In this document: positions 6,510 through 15,325 of the stretch, piece by piece | Position numbering within the stretch: the stretch's first letter is position 1 | Layout: each line of letters starts with the position of its first letter | Assembly: GCF_013416555.1 (NCBI RefSeq) | Contig: NZ_JACCFG010000002.1 | Span: forward strand, 434,001 to 498,000 | DNA length: 64,000 nt | Direction: 5' to 3' | Source: Sphingomonas sp. R-74633 | Lineage (GTDB): Bacteria; Pseudomonadota; Alphaproteobacteria; Sphingomonadales; Sphingomonadaceae | Notes under the pieces: generated by a model | The model's database searches: none | The model's input: the letters and a program-made list of their open reading frames with translations, nothing else | What the model was told of the DNA's origin: nothing | Translations under genes and position numbers: made by a program

Positions 6510-8339
6510 CTAGAACTGCTTCCTGATGGCGATCCGGACGGTTCGGCCAAGAGGGTCGATATCCCCTCCCAAATAGCCGTCAGGCGTACGCCCGTCGGGC
6601 AAGGCAACCCGCGGGTAGGAATTGAGGGCGTTGTGAATATCCAAGGAGAACTTCAACCCCCTGGACCAGCCGCTCCCCCGCGTACCGACGAGATATTCGA
6701 GGTTCAGGAAAGACGTGAGATCGAAGACGACCGGACTGGTCCGGCGCAGGGTTTCGTCCGGGCTCGTGATGAAGCTCGCGCTTTTCCAGGTTGCGTTGAG
6801 CGACGATCCAAAGGCGCGCTTCCCGACATTCAAGCGAAAGGTGGCTGAGTGCCGGGATGTCCCGGACTCGGCCAGCCAATCGATTACCGGCAACCCCGGC
6901 CGGATCAGGCTCTTGCTCGCCAGCTGCAGCTGGTACGTCAGGGCCAGATTCGTCTGAAGCGGATTGCGTGCCGGGAGGGGCCGCGTGCGCCGGGAGGCGC
7001 TGCGCCGGCCCGTCAATCGAAGGCTGATGCCCGATGTCAGCACCGCGTCATCCTGCCGGGCGACGCTGATGGACCGAGCATCCACCGAGAGCAGCTTGCC
7101 GGCAGCGTCGCGGACGACGCGCTCGGGGAAGGCGGCCTCGATGTCCGGGGTCAGTTCGGGAAAAGCCGTGGACGCATTGCGCGCGGAAGAGCGGCGATAG
7201 CCGACGCTTAGAGACAGATCCTGCCTGACGAGGGGTTTGACGGCCATCGTGAGCGTCAGGCCGCTTTGCCGTCCGGGCCTGAGCAAGGGATTGCCGCCGA
7301 TGGTCCAGGATATGTCGATAGTCTCCAGTCGGGAATAGTCGAAGATGCGGCTGACGGTTGTGACGAGCGGCCCGTTCAGTTGGTCCGATGCGGGCACGAT
7401 CTGCATGCGATCGAGTGCACCACGGACCTCAATGCCTCTCAGCGGTATCCAGCCCAGGCCACTGCCATAGCTTAATGCGGCACCGCTCCCGCCCATCGAT
7501 TGCCGATTGAACGAGAAGTCCGCGTCCAGATTGCCAAACAGGGCGAACGCGGAACCGGTGCGCGAGATCGGAATATTCACCGAAATCTGTTCGGCGGACA
7601 TGGCTTGGGAGAAACTGCTGGAGAGGCTGTTCGCGGTTCCGATTTGCGAGACCAGGCTGTGCGAGCGGCTGACACTGGCACCTAGGCTCCAGGAGACCTC
7701 GCCGGCGGGCAGCTGCAGGAATGCCTTTTGGAGGTTGAGGCGGATGTTCGTGCTCGTGGCGCGTGAGCGGCTCCGGGACGCCTGCAGGAAGGAGACCCCG
7801 ATCGGCCCGAATGGATCGAAGGCCGCATCATTGTCGTCGAGGCGCCTCTGCAGGCTCGCTACGGCCACACCGGTCTCGACAAGATTGCTGCTGGTGGAGT
7901 TGGACATGCTGATCACAAGGTCGGTCTGAACGCCCCATATCCGCCCAGTCAGCGAGAGGGATCCACCCAGGCTCTCGGCACTGTTTTGGCTCCTGAGCGC
8001 ACGCGTGCCGTTGAATGCCCGCTCCAGCGTGACGGGGGCGCCGTCCAACGACCAGGGACTGCCGGCCGGCAACACAAGGGTGATCCAGGGAATGCCCGAC
8101 AGGCCATTGCTCGTGGTGCGCATCGCATTGAGCGACAGCGACGCGGAAACTCCGCCCAGCGGCCGCGCCACATTGAGGTTCATGCCGCTCGTCCGGCTCG
8201 ATGGCTGCAATGTATCGAAGTCGTCCGCGTCGAACGCTTTCCCGAGTGTCGCCGAATAGGGGGGATTCAATGGGCGCAATGCTTCGCCGCGGGGTAGATC
8301 TACGACGTGTGCTGAACCTGCCTGCGAACAGGCCGCGTG
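6510..8339 (-). pseudogene. TonB-dependent receptor remnant lacking signal peptide and plug
   Basis: The frame encodes about 600 residues of outer-membrane beta-barrel: repeated amphipathic strands, a DLPRGEALRPLNPPYSATLG segment at the new N-terminus, LRPGRQSGLTL in the middle, and a C-terminal barrel ending RTVRIAIRKQF with a terminal Phe. The signal peptide, TonB box and plug that precede the barrel in this family are missing: the frame reaches a stop at 8364-8366 and no usable ATG with a ribosome site is present (an internal TTG at 8279 is the first candidate). Immediately upstream the sequence changes to the tail of an integrase on the other strand. I read it as a gene beheaded by a recombination or deletion event. 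Confidence 0.8.
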
Positions 8340-8340
8340 A

Positions 8341-8559
8341 CAATCGAACGCTATCCGCGCGATCTACAACCGCACCTCCTACTGGAACGTCCGGGTCGAG
8401 ATGATGCAGGCGTGGAGCGACCAGCTGGACGCCCTGAAAAAGCAGGCTTCGGGACTACCGGAGGGGCCAAAAATCGAGGCCCCCAAAAGGCCCCCAGCGG
8501 AGCCCCGAAAGGCCCCCGCTCGCACGCGAACGACTGCGGGCCTGGCGGGTCGCATCTAG
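8341..8559 (+). pseudogene. C-terminal fragment of a P4-type tyrosine integrase
   Basis: The translation beginning SNAIRAIYNRTSYWNVRVEM, then MQAWSDQLDAL, followed by a Lys/Pro-rich tail to a stop at 8557-8559, has the characteristic C-terminus found after the catalytic Tyr in P4/CP4-57-type integrases (A-x-N-R x6 R-x-MMQxWxDxL). An in-frame stop lies just before it at 8338-8340 and no catalytic domain remains. It sits about 170 bases from the damaged tRNA-Leu, the expected place for the integrase of an element that used this tRNA. Confidence 0.75.
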
Positions 8560-8580
8560 CGATATTTTCGTTATTTCTCT

Positions 8581-8632
8581 GGGCACCATCCACCCATTCG
8601 CTGGAATCTCAGCGAATGGGTGGATGGTGCCC
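8581..8632. repeat. 22-bp perfect inverted repeat containing tRNA-Leu 3'-end sequence
   Basis: Arms 8581-8602 and 8611-8632 are perfect inverted copies with an 8-base loop. Extending the right arm, 8625-8641 reads TGGTGCCCAGAAGAGGA, the exact 3' end of tRNA-Leu(CAG) including CCA. The left arm carries the start of the same motif in the other orientation. This looks like a leftover attachment site beside the integrase fragment. Confidence 0.7.
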
Positions 8633-8730
8633 AGAAGAGGAGCGAGCCGGGGCGCACGAGCGGTCAGTCGGCTCGCTTCCGTGGGCGCGGCGGGATTAAA
8701 TCCAGCGTTTTCAGTGATGGAGGGTTCGAG

Positions 8731-8813
8731 TGCCAGAAGAGGACTCGAACCTCCACGCCCTTGCGAGCGCCAGCACCTGAAGCTGGTGCGTCTACCAATT
8801 CCGCCATCTGGGC
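8731..8813 (-). tRNA. tRNA-Leu(CAG), acceptor stem damaged (possibly pseudogene)
   Basis: The minus strand gives GCCCAGA, a D-arm with GGTAGACGC, the anticodon stem-loop CCAGC-TTCAGGT-GCTGG (anticodon CAG), a long variable arm and the T-arm GGTTCGAGTCC. The 3' strand reads TCTGGCA instead of TCTGGGC: one G is lost and the two terminal pairs of the acceptor stem are broken, and the genomic CCA is absent. An otherwise identical copy with an intact acceptor stem and CCA lies at 45930-46016. The change sits exactly where an integrative element would have inserted. Confidence 0.75.
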
Positions 8814-8942
8814 ACGGGGTAGGCGTGGGCCTCTACGGGTGGGGCACTGGGCTGTCAACCGCCACAAAGGGCATTTTGCGCAGCCGGCGTATTTTTCTGC
8901 CGTTCTCCCCCATGTGCTCTCGGGAACTCGGCTGCGGCGGAC

Positions 8943-11321
8943 TCAACCGGAGCGCGGGCGAAGCGTGGTTTTGCTCATGACATGGGCGTCGACGGCAGCC
9001 CGGCTGAACAGCATCGGCTGCATCCTGCCCGCGATCCACGGTGCATAGGCATCGCGATAGTGGGGCGAGCGCGGGTCGTTTGACTGGCCGGGGAAGTTCA
9101 GCATGAGCGAATTGTCCCAGGCGCCGACATCGATCACCTGGAGATAGCTCGCCCCGCCGCTCACGGCCCAGCCGCGCAGCCAGCGCGCCATCACGGTGTA
9201 GGAATCGCCGCCGGTGCCCTCGCCTTCGATCGCAGGGAAAGCGGCGGCGATGGCGGGGATGCGGGCGAGCGGGTGCGCGATGCGGACCTTGTGCAGCGTA
9301 TCCCAGCGCCACGTGGCGGAATTCGGCCCGAGCTGCTCCTGCGCGGTCTTCCAGGCGGCCACGAGCGCGGCATCGAACAGCGCGTCGCGTGCGGCTGGGG
9401 GATTGGGGCCAAGGCGTGCGTCAGGCTTGGCGAGGAGGCCAAGCAGGACCGGAGGGGCGATGCCGTCGACCAGCCCCCGCGCACGCTCCGGCACAATCGC
9501 GGCGAGCATCCTCCGGCCGAGCTCGCGCCACAGCATCTCGTAGAGCACGGCGGCGGCGCTATCCGGGGCAATGCGGGCGTCCCAGCCGCGCAGCATCGCG
9601 AGCGCTGGCTCGGCACCCGGCGAACTGCGTGCGGGCAGCAGCGCCAGCAACTGCTTGGCGGGCGTCGACAGCGTGTCATGCTGAAGCGCGACGCTGTCGG
9701 CCAGGCTGTGCTTCGGCTGGGCTGAGAGCACGTCGGCGATGCGGTTGTAGCGATAGGGATCGCGGAACGAGAAGGCCGGGATGCGGTCGCGCGGCCAGCC
9801 CGCGGGGAGATTGTTCTGGTTGGCCGAGGCGAACCAGCCCTTTGCCGGGTTATAATCGTTGGGCAGCGCGCGGAAGTCGCGCATTCCGGTCCAGTCATAG
9901 CGCCCGTCGCCCGGGACCGGCAGCAGCCCGTCGCCCTTCCGGCGCGCCGGGATATAGCCGATTGCCTGCCAGCCATGATTGCCGTCGACATCGGCATAAT
10001 GGAGGTTGGTCGGCGAGGGATGGAGACGGAAGGCAGCCTGTTGCAGCCCCGCCCAATCCTTTGCGAGGTTGATCGCGATCATCGCGAACACGCCGCTCGC
10101 GCCCGGTTGCATCCCGATCGAGGCGAGCACGGTCGCGCGGTGCCGGGCGGGGTTATGCGAGACCACCGGCCCCTGCACCGAATAGCGCAGCGTCGCCGCC
10201 TTGGGCGCGCCGCCCTTTACCGGGATCGCGATGTCGACCCGCTCGAACTGCTTCCAGCCGTCGCCGTGGCGATACTGCTCGGGGTTCGCGGGATCGAGCT
10301 CGAGGATGAACAGGTCTTCCTGGTCGATATGGAAATTGGTGCGGCCAAAGGCGAAGCGATCGGTATGGCCCTGCATGATCCCGGGCAGGCCGGGCGCACC
10401 GCCGCCGATCAGGTCCAGCCCGGGCGCGGTGAGATGCGCGACGTGGCGCGGGCTTAGGCCGCCGATGCCGAGATGCGGATCGTTGGCGAGGATCGGGCGA
10501 CCCGTCGCGGTGCGCTGCGGCCCGACGGTCCAGGCGTTGCTCCCGGCATTGGCGCGGTCGTTCGCGCTGGCGGCGATGCCGCTCTCCGCGTCGGGAACGA
10601 TCGCGCCGAACGGCGGCGAGCCGAGGTTGAGTACGCCAAGATCGGCTTCGGATACCGCCGCCGCGTCCAGCCCATCGGGCACGCGCATCGGCCAGGGCGG
10701 ATTGAGCGGTGCGACGATTGCGTCGAGATCGAGCAGCCCGAGCGCGGCCAGCCGCGCGCGGCGCACCTCGTCATCGACATTGCCGACCGAGGCGTTGCGG
10801 GCGCGCATCAGGTCGCGCAGGTCCCATTTCAGCGGGGCGACGCCCAAGATGCGATATTCGAGGGGAAGCCGCGTCGGATCGGCAAGGACTTCGTCGATCC
10901 TTGCGTTGATCCCGGCGACATAGGCGCGCCCGCAGGCCAGGACATCGGCGGGAACATCGGCCAGTTCCTGCTCCAGATCGCCGCGATAATGGAACAGCCG
11001 CGCCGCCGCGTCATACGGCGCGAATGCCGCGCCAAAGGCTTCGGCCAGCCGCCCCATCTCGCGGCGATGCGCCAGGTCGAGCTGGAACAGCCGATCGCGC
11101 GCGACGACATAGCCCTGGCCGAAAAAGGCGTCGGGGATCGAGGCTGCGCGGATGTGCGGGACGCCGTAAGGATCGTCGAGAATCTCGATCGGCGCGGCGA
11201 GCCCGGGCGCGGCAAGGTCACGCGTTTCCGAACGGCGCCAGAGCCCTGCGGCATGGCCGGCGGCTGGGGCCAGCGCGGCCGTCGCAACCGAACCGAGCAA
11301 GAAAGAACGGCGGTTCAACAT
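8943..11321 (-). CDS. Penicillin acylase family protein (Ntn-hydrolase)
   Basis: A 792-residue exported amidase. The N-terminus MLNRRSFLLGSVATAALAPA is a twin-arginine-type signal peptide. The A chain begins with the family pattern VPHIRAASIPDAFFGQGYV. The self-cleavage site is AGSNAWTVG, with the nucleophile Ser261 at the new N-terminus of the B chain, followed by ANDPHL and the family's usual B-chain segments. Members cleave amides such as acyl-homoserine lactones or beta-lactams; the natural substrate here is unknown. It is divergent from a TonB receptor at 11628, which may import a related compound. Confidence 0.93.
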   Translation of the reverse strand: MLNRRSFLLGSVATAALAPAAGHAAGLWRRSETRDLAAPGLAAPIEILDDPYGVPHIRAASIPDAFFGQGYVVARDRLFQLDLAHRREMGRLAEAFGAAFAPYDAAARLFHYRGDLEQELADVPADVLACGRAYVAGINARIDEVLADPTRLPLEYRILGVAPLKWDLRDLMRARNASVGNVDDEVRRARLAALGLLDLDAIVAPLNPPWPMRVPDGLDAAAVSEADLGVLNLGSPPFGAIVPDAESGIAASANDRANAGSNAWTVGPQRTATGRPILANDPHLGIGGLSPRHVAHLTAPGLDLIGGGAPGLPGIMQGHTDRFAFGRTNFHIDQEDLFILELDPANPEQYRHGDGWKQFERVDIAIPVKGGAPKAATLRYSVQGPVVSHNPARHRATVLASIGMQPGASGVFAMIAINLAKDWAGLQQAAFRLHPSPTNLHYADVDGNHGWQAIGYIPARRKGDGLLPVPGDGRYDWTGMRDFRALPNDYNPAKGWFASANQNNLPAGWPRDRIPAFSFRDPYRYNRIADVLSAQPKHSLADSVALQHDTLSTPAKQLLALLPARSSPGAEPALAMLRGWDARIAPDSAAAVLYEMLWRELGRRMLAAIVPERARGLVDGIAPPVLLGLLAKPDARLGPNPPAARDALFDAALVAAWKTAQEQLGPNSATWRWDTLHKVRIAHPLARIPAIAAAFPAIEGEGTGGDSYTVMARWLRGWAVSGGASYLQVIDVGAWDNSLMLNFPGQSNDPRSPHYRDAYAPWIAGRMQPMLFSRAAVDAHVMSKTTLRPRSG

Positions 11322-11627
11322 CGACCCTGACTCCTGGCACCTAGGCGATACAGGCTAGTGGCGCGTCCGAGGCCGCGTCCTATGACAAGCGCTGGTTCGA
11401 CCATAGTGCCGGGCTATGGAGAAGCGCGAAAGCCATAGGCTGCGCTTATGCTCCGCCCAAACAATAGACGGGCATAGAGCCTTGACGCTATTCGCCATCG
11501 CCCGGCACCTTCCGTGTTGGAAATCCGCGTAATGACATCGCACGCAAGATGCAGATGCAGCGGGGCCGCAGGAACGGGAACGTCCAGTTCCGCCGAGTGG
11601 CGGGCGTACAGTGCTTAGGGGATTCAT
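11322..11627. other. Divergent intergenic region between acylase and TonB receptor genes
   Basis: A 306-base gap between two divergent start codons. It must hold both promoters. I see no convincing palindrome, hairpin or RNA gene; the only clear element is AGGGGA just before the receptor ATG. Confidence 0.5.
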
Positions 11628-14600
11628 ATGACAGTTCGGTTGAAGCTTGGTCGACGCGAGCGAAAGGCAGCGTTTCTCTGCAGCATGAGCATGCTGGCGA
11701 TCGCCGGCTCGGCGCACGCGCAGACGGCGCCCGCCACGCAGGATCCGCCCCAGGTCACCGCCCCCGCCGATGAGGGCGAAATCCTCGTCACCGGCTCGCG
11801 CATCCGCCGCGACGGCTTCCAGAACCCGACGCCGCTCACCGTGCTGACGCAGGAAGACATCCAGAATACCTCGCCGACGAACAACATCGCCGACTTCGTC
11901 AACCAGATGCCGCAGCTCGCCGGCTCGACCAAGCCGGCCAATTCGCGCCTCAACCTGTCGAACGGCTCGGCGGGCATCAACGCACTCAGCCTGCGCAATC
12001 TCGGCGAAGGCCGCACACTGATCCTGCTCGACGGCCGCCGCTCGGTCGGTTCGACCATCTATGGCTGGGTCGACATCAACACGATCCCGCAGGCGCTCGT
12101 CGAGCGCGTCGAGATCGTTACTGGCGGCGCATCGTCGGCTTATGGTTCGGACGCCGTCTCGGGCGTGGTCAACTTCATCCTCAACAAGAAGCTCGAGGGG
12201 CTGAAGATCGAGGCCGACAGCGGCATCACTACCTATGGCGATGGCGGCAATTATTCGGGCAGCATCGCGGGCGGCAAGTCGTTCGCCGGCGGCCGCGGCC
12301 ACATCCTGCTGAGCGCCAATGTCGATCACCAGGACGGCATCTTCGAGGTCGGCAACGAGCGCGAGTGGAACCACACCGGCTATGTGCGTGCCGAGAACCC
12401 GGCCTGGGTGTCGGGCAGCAGCACGTTCAACCGCTATTTCACCACGCTGCGCAATGTCGGCGCGTCCAACTCGACCCCGGGCGGCCTGATCACGGCATCG
12501 GCCGGCACCAGCGCGAACGCCCTGCGCGGCCTGTATTTCGGCTATGGCGGCGCGGTAAACACCTTCGACTATGGTAGCTTCACCTTCCCGGCGTTCACCC
12601 GCGCGGCCGGATCCTCGGCGCCGAGCGTGACGCAGAACGGTTCGTGGCAGGTCAACGACTCCGGCACCCGCATCGGCCTGATGCCGAAGGATGACCGCTG
12701 GGGCGTGTTCGGCCGGCTGAGCTACGAAGTCGCCGACGGCGTCGAGCTCTTCGCCGAGGGTTCGTACAACAAGCAGAAGGTCTTCTTTAACGCGGGCCCG
12801 AACCTGTCGACCGGCATCACCTACAACACCACCGGATGCACCACCGTCCCCGTTCCGATCACCTGCAATGCCTTCGCGCTGCAGTCGCTCGGCGCGGCGC
12901 GGCTCGCCGGCGTCACCAGCGTCACGGTGGCGACCACGGCGGCCGATCTGCCGTTCCGCGGGATCGACAATGAGCGCAAGGTGCAGCGCTACGTCATCGG
13001 CGCCGAGGGCAATTTCGAAGCATTCGGCAAGGCCGCCCATTGGGACGTCTATGCCCAATATGGCCGCTCCGATCTGCGCGAGCAGCTGCGCAACATCATG
13101 CACAATACCCGCATGGCCAATGCGACGGCCGCTGCCTACGCACCGGCGGGCAATGCGCGCGGTTATGCCACCGGCTCGATCCAGTGCCTGATCAACGTCG
13201 ATGCCAGCACCACCAACGACGATGCGGCCTGCGTGCCGCTGAACCGCCTCGGCGTGGGCGTTGCCAGCGCCGACGCCATCAAATATGTGCTCGGCGATCC
13301 ATATCGCGATCAGGTGATGCAGCAGTTCGTCGCCGGCACCAACTGGTCGATCACGCCGTTCGCCACCTGGGCGGGCGATGTCAGCGTTTCCTTCGGTGGC
13401 GAAGTCCGCAAGGAGAAGATCCGCGGCACCGTGCCGACCCAATATCAGCCGGTCATCACCACCACCGGCACGACCAACGCGTGGTCGGTCGGCAACTATC
13501 TGCCCTTCACCGGCGAATACAGCGTGAAGGAAGCCTATCTCGAAACCGTGGTGCCGCTCGGCCTGGGCCTCGAGTTCAACGGTGCAGTCCGCGCCACCGA
13601 CTATTCCAACGCGGGCTATGTCACCACCTGGAAGCTGGGTGCGACCTGGTCGCCGATCCCGGACATCCGTGTTCGCGTGACGCGTTCGCGTGACATCCGC
13701 GCACCCAACCTCAACGAGCTCTACCAGGCCGGCACCGCCAACAGCGACTCGGTGCGCAATCCGAAGTACACCGCAGACGGCCTCAACGGCCCGCAGACCT
13801 TCGGCTATTCGGGCCTCGTCACCGGCAATCCGAACCTCCGTCCGGAAATCGCCAATTCGTGGAACATCGGTGCGGTCCTCTCGCCGCGCTTCCTGCCGGG
13901 CTTCTCGGCGTCGGCCGACTACTTCCGGATCAATCTCGAAGGTGCGATCGACTCGATCAGCGCCCAGGAGATCATGAACCGCTGCGCCGAGGGCATCGCC
14001 GAATATTGCTCCGCGATCAGCGACGATCCGGTCCGTTCCACGCCAGCCGCGCCGTACAAGCTGATCCGCAGCCAGCCGTTCAACTTCGTGCGTAAGCTGG
14101 TGCGCGGCATCGATTTCGACCTAGCCTATCGGATGCCGATCGGCTCGGACAGCTTCACGATCAAGGGCGTCGCGACGCGCTATATCGAGAATTTGTCCGA
14201 CACCGGCATCGCCGGCCAGGTGGCGATCAACACCGTCGGCGCCAATGGGGGCCAGGCCAGCACGCCGACCTGGATCTTCCGCGGCAGCGCGACCTATGAG
14301 ACGCAGACCTTCTCCGCGACGGTCACCGGGCGTGGCGTGAGTTCGGGCGTATATTCGGCCACCGGTATCGAGTGCACCACGAGTTGCCCGGTCACCACCA
14401 CGACGTCGACCTATCAGACCTATGACAACAACCACGTCTCGGGCCTGTTCTATGTCGACCTCAACCTGACGCAGACTGTGCCCTTCGGTAACAACAAGGC
14501 GCAGTTCTTCGTCAACGTCACCAACCTGTTCAACCGCTGGCCGCTGCTGGTGCCGGAAACCGGCCTGGCCGCGAACAGCACCTATTCGGACATGCTCGGA

Positions 14601-14639
14601 CGCCAGTTCCGCGCCGGCATCCGTATCGAACTGAAGTAA
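11628..14639 (+). CDS. TonB-dependent outer-membrane receptor
   Basis: A 1003-residue receptor. The signal peptide ends at SAHAQ (about residue 32), followed by a TonB-box-like stretch GEILVTGSRIRRDGFQNPTP. The plug shows RTLILLDGRRSV, VERVEIVTGGASSAYGSDAV and SGVVNFILNKKLEG. The barrel fills the rest, with RSRDIRAPNLNELYQ near residue 690 and the terminal FRAGIRIELK. This is the common sphingomonad/xanthomonad receptor subfamily for organic substrates. AGGGGA precedes the ATG. It is divergent from the penicillin acylase gene, suggesting uptake of a substrate or product of that enzyme. A strong hairpin follows the stop. Confidence 0.95.
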   Translation: MTVRLKLGRRERKAAFLCSMSMLAIAGSAHAQTAPATQDPPQVTAPADEGEILVTGSRIRRDGFQNPTPLTVLTQEDIQNTSPTNNIADFVNQMPQLAGSTKPANSRLNLSNGSAGINALSLRNLGEGRTLILLDGRRSVGSTIYGWVDINTIPQALVERVEIVTGGASSAYGSDAVSGVVNFILNKKLEGLKIEADSGITTYGDGGNYSGSIAGGKSFAGGRGHILLSANVDHQDGIFEVGNEREWNHTGYVRAENPAWVSGSSTFNRYFTTLRNVGASNSTPGGLITASAGTSANALRGLYFGYGGAVNTFDYGSFTFPAFTRAAGSSAPSVTQNGSWQVNDSGTRIGLMPKDDRWGVFGRLSYEVADGVELFAEGSYNKQKVFFNAGPNLSTGITYNTTGCTTVPVPITCNAFALQSLGAARLAGVTSVTVATTAADLPFRGIDNERKVQRYVIGAEGNFEAFGKAAHWDVYAQYGRSDLREQLRNIMHNTRMANATAAAYAPAGNARGYATGSIQCLINVDASTTNDDAACVPLNRLGVGVASADAIKYVLGDPYRDQVMQQFVAGTNWSITPFATWAGDVSVSFGGEVRKEKIRGTVPTQYQPVITTTGTTNAWSVGNYLPFTGEYSVKEAYLETVVPLGLGLEFNGAVRATDYSNAGYVTTWKLGATWSPIPDIRVRVTRSRDIRAPNLNELYQAGTANSDSVRNPKYTADGLNGPQTFGYSGLVTGNPNLRPEIANSWNIGAVLSPRFLPGFSASADYFRINLEGAIDSISAQEIMNRCAEGIAEYCSAISDDPVRSTPAAPYKLIRSQPFNFVRKLVRGIDFDLAYRMPIGSDSFTIKGVATRYIENLSDTGIAGQVAINTVGANGGQASTPTWIFRGSATYETQTFSATVTGRGVSSGVYSATGIECTTSCPVTTTTSTYQTYDNNHVSGLFYVDLNLTQTVPFGNNKAQFFVNVTNLFNRWPLLVPETGLAANSTYSDMLGRQFRAGIRIELK

Positions 14640-14651
14640 AATGCTATCGGG

Positions 14652-14676
14652 GGGGGAGCGAGTATTTCGCTCCCCC
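14652..14676 (+). terminator. Hairpin after the TonB receptor gene
   Basis: A 10-bp perfect stem (14652-14661 with 14667-14676), GGGGGAGCGA and its complement, with a 5-base loop, starts 12 bases after the stop codon. There is no T run, so termination may be incomplete. Confidence 0.55.
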
Positions 14677-14787
14677 TCCCTTCCTTGCGACGATCACTGG
14701 AAATTAAACTTTCGGCGCAATCTAGCCGAAGATCAGTTAATACCGATCTGCGCCTTTAGGCGGTTCTGCGAGTTCGAGGGAGGACGA

Positions 14788-15312
14788 GTGGCGTCGGAAG
14801 CTGACCCAGGACGATCAGAAGAACTCGTGCGGGTGCTCTACGATGAGCTCCACCGCATCGCCGGGCGCGAGCATCGCCGCGCGGGCAGCCCGATGACCCT
14901 GCAGCCGACCGCGCTGGTGGGCGAAGCCTATATCCGAATGCAAGGACGCTCCGAATGGGCCAATCGGGCGCATTTCCTCGGCTGCGCAGCCACGGCCATG
15001 CGGCATGTCCTGCTCGATGCGGCGCGGGCGCGGTTGCGGGCCAAGCGTAACGCTCCGATGGCGAGCCTGACGGGCGCATTGGCGACGCTCGCGGCGCAGC
15101 CCGCCGAGGACACCGAGATGGTGCGGCTGGGTGATGCACTGGCTGCGCTGGGCCAGCACGATCCGCAGCTCGCCAAGCTGGTCGATTGCCGTTTCTTCGC
15201 CGGACTCGACGAAGTGGAGACCGCCGAGGTCCTCGGCGTCACCGACCGGACGGTGCGGCGCTGGTGGATCCGCGCACGCGCCTGGATCCACGAAGAGATG
15301 GCGGAGCGCTGA
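14788..15312 (+). CDS. ECF-like RNA polymerase sigma factor (TIGR02999 type)
   Basis: A 174-residue sigma factor from a GTG start at 14788, chosen because GGAGG lies just upstream and homology begins there (EELVRVLYDELHRIAGREH). Region 2 includes LQPTALVGEAYIRMQ and ANRAHFLGCAATAMRHVLLD, typical of the TIGR02999/ECF-like group; region 4 is LAKLVDCRFFAGLDEVETAE, then VLGVTDRTVRRWWIRARAW. No anti-sigma gene is present. A Ser/Thr kinase gene lies tail to tail 13 bases away, and kinase control is known for related sigma groups, so phosphorylation may replace an anti-sigma here. Confidence 0.9.
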   Translation: MASEADPGRSEELVRVLYDELHRIAGREHRRAGSPMTLQPTALVGEAYIRMQGRSEWANRAHFLGCAATAMRHVLLDAARARLRAKRNAPMASLTGALATLAAQPAEDTEMVRLGDALAALGQHDPQLAKLVDCRFFAGLDEVETAEVLGVTDRTVRRWWIRARAWIHEEMAER

Positions 15313-15325
15313 CGCTCGCCTCGAC

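Noticed and set aside
11355-13442. A 695-codon minus-strand frame opposite the TonB receptor gene
   Set aside because: It is the antisense frame of a high-G+C gene, rich in Arg/Ala/Gly/Asp with no domain, and it covers the signal and plug of a well-supported receptor.
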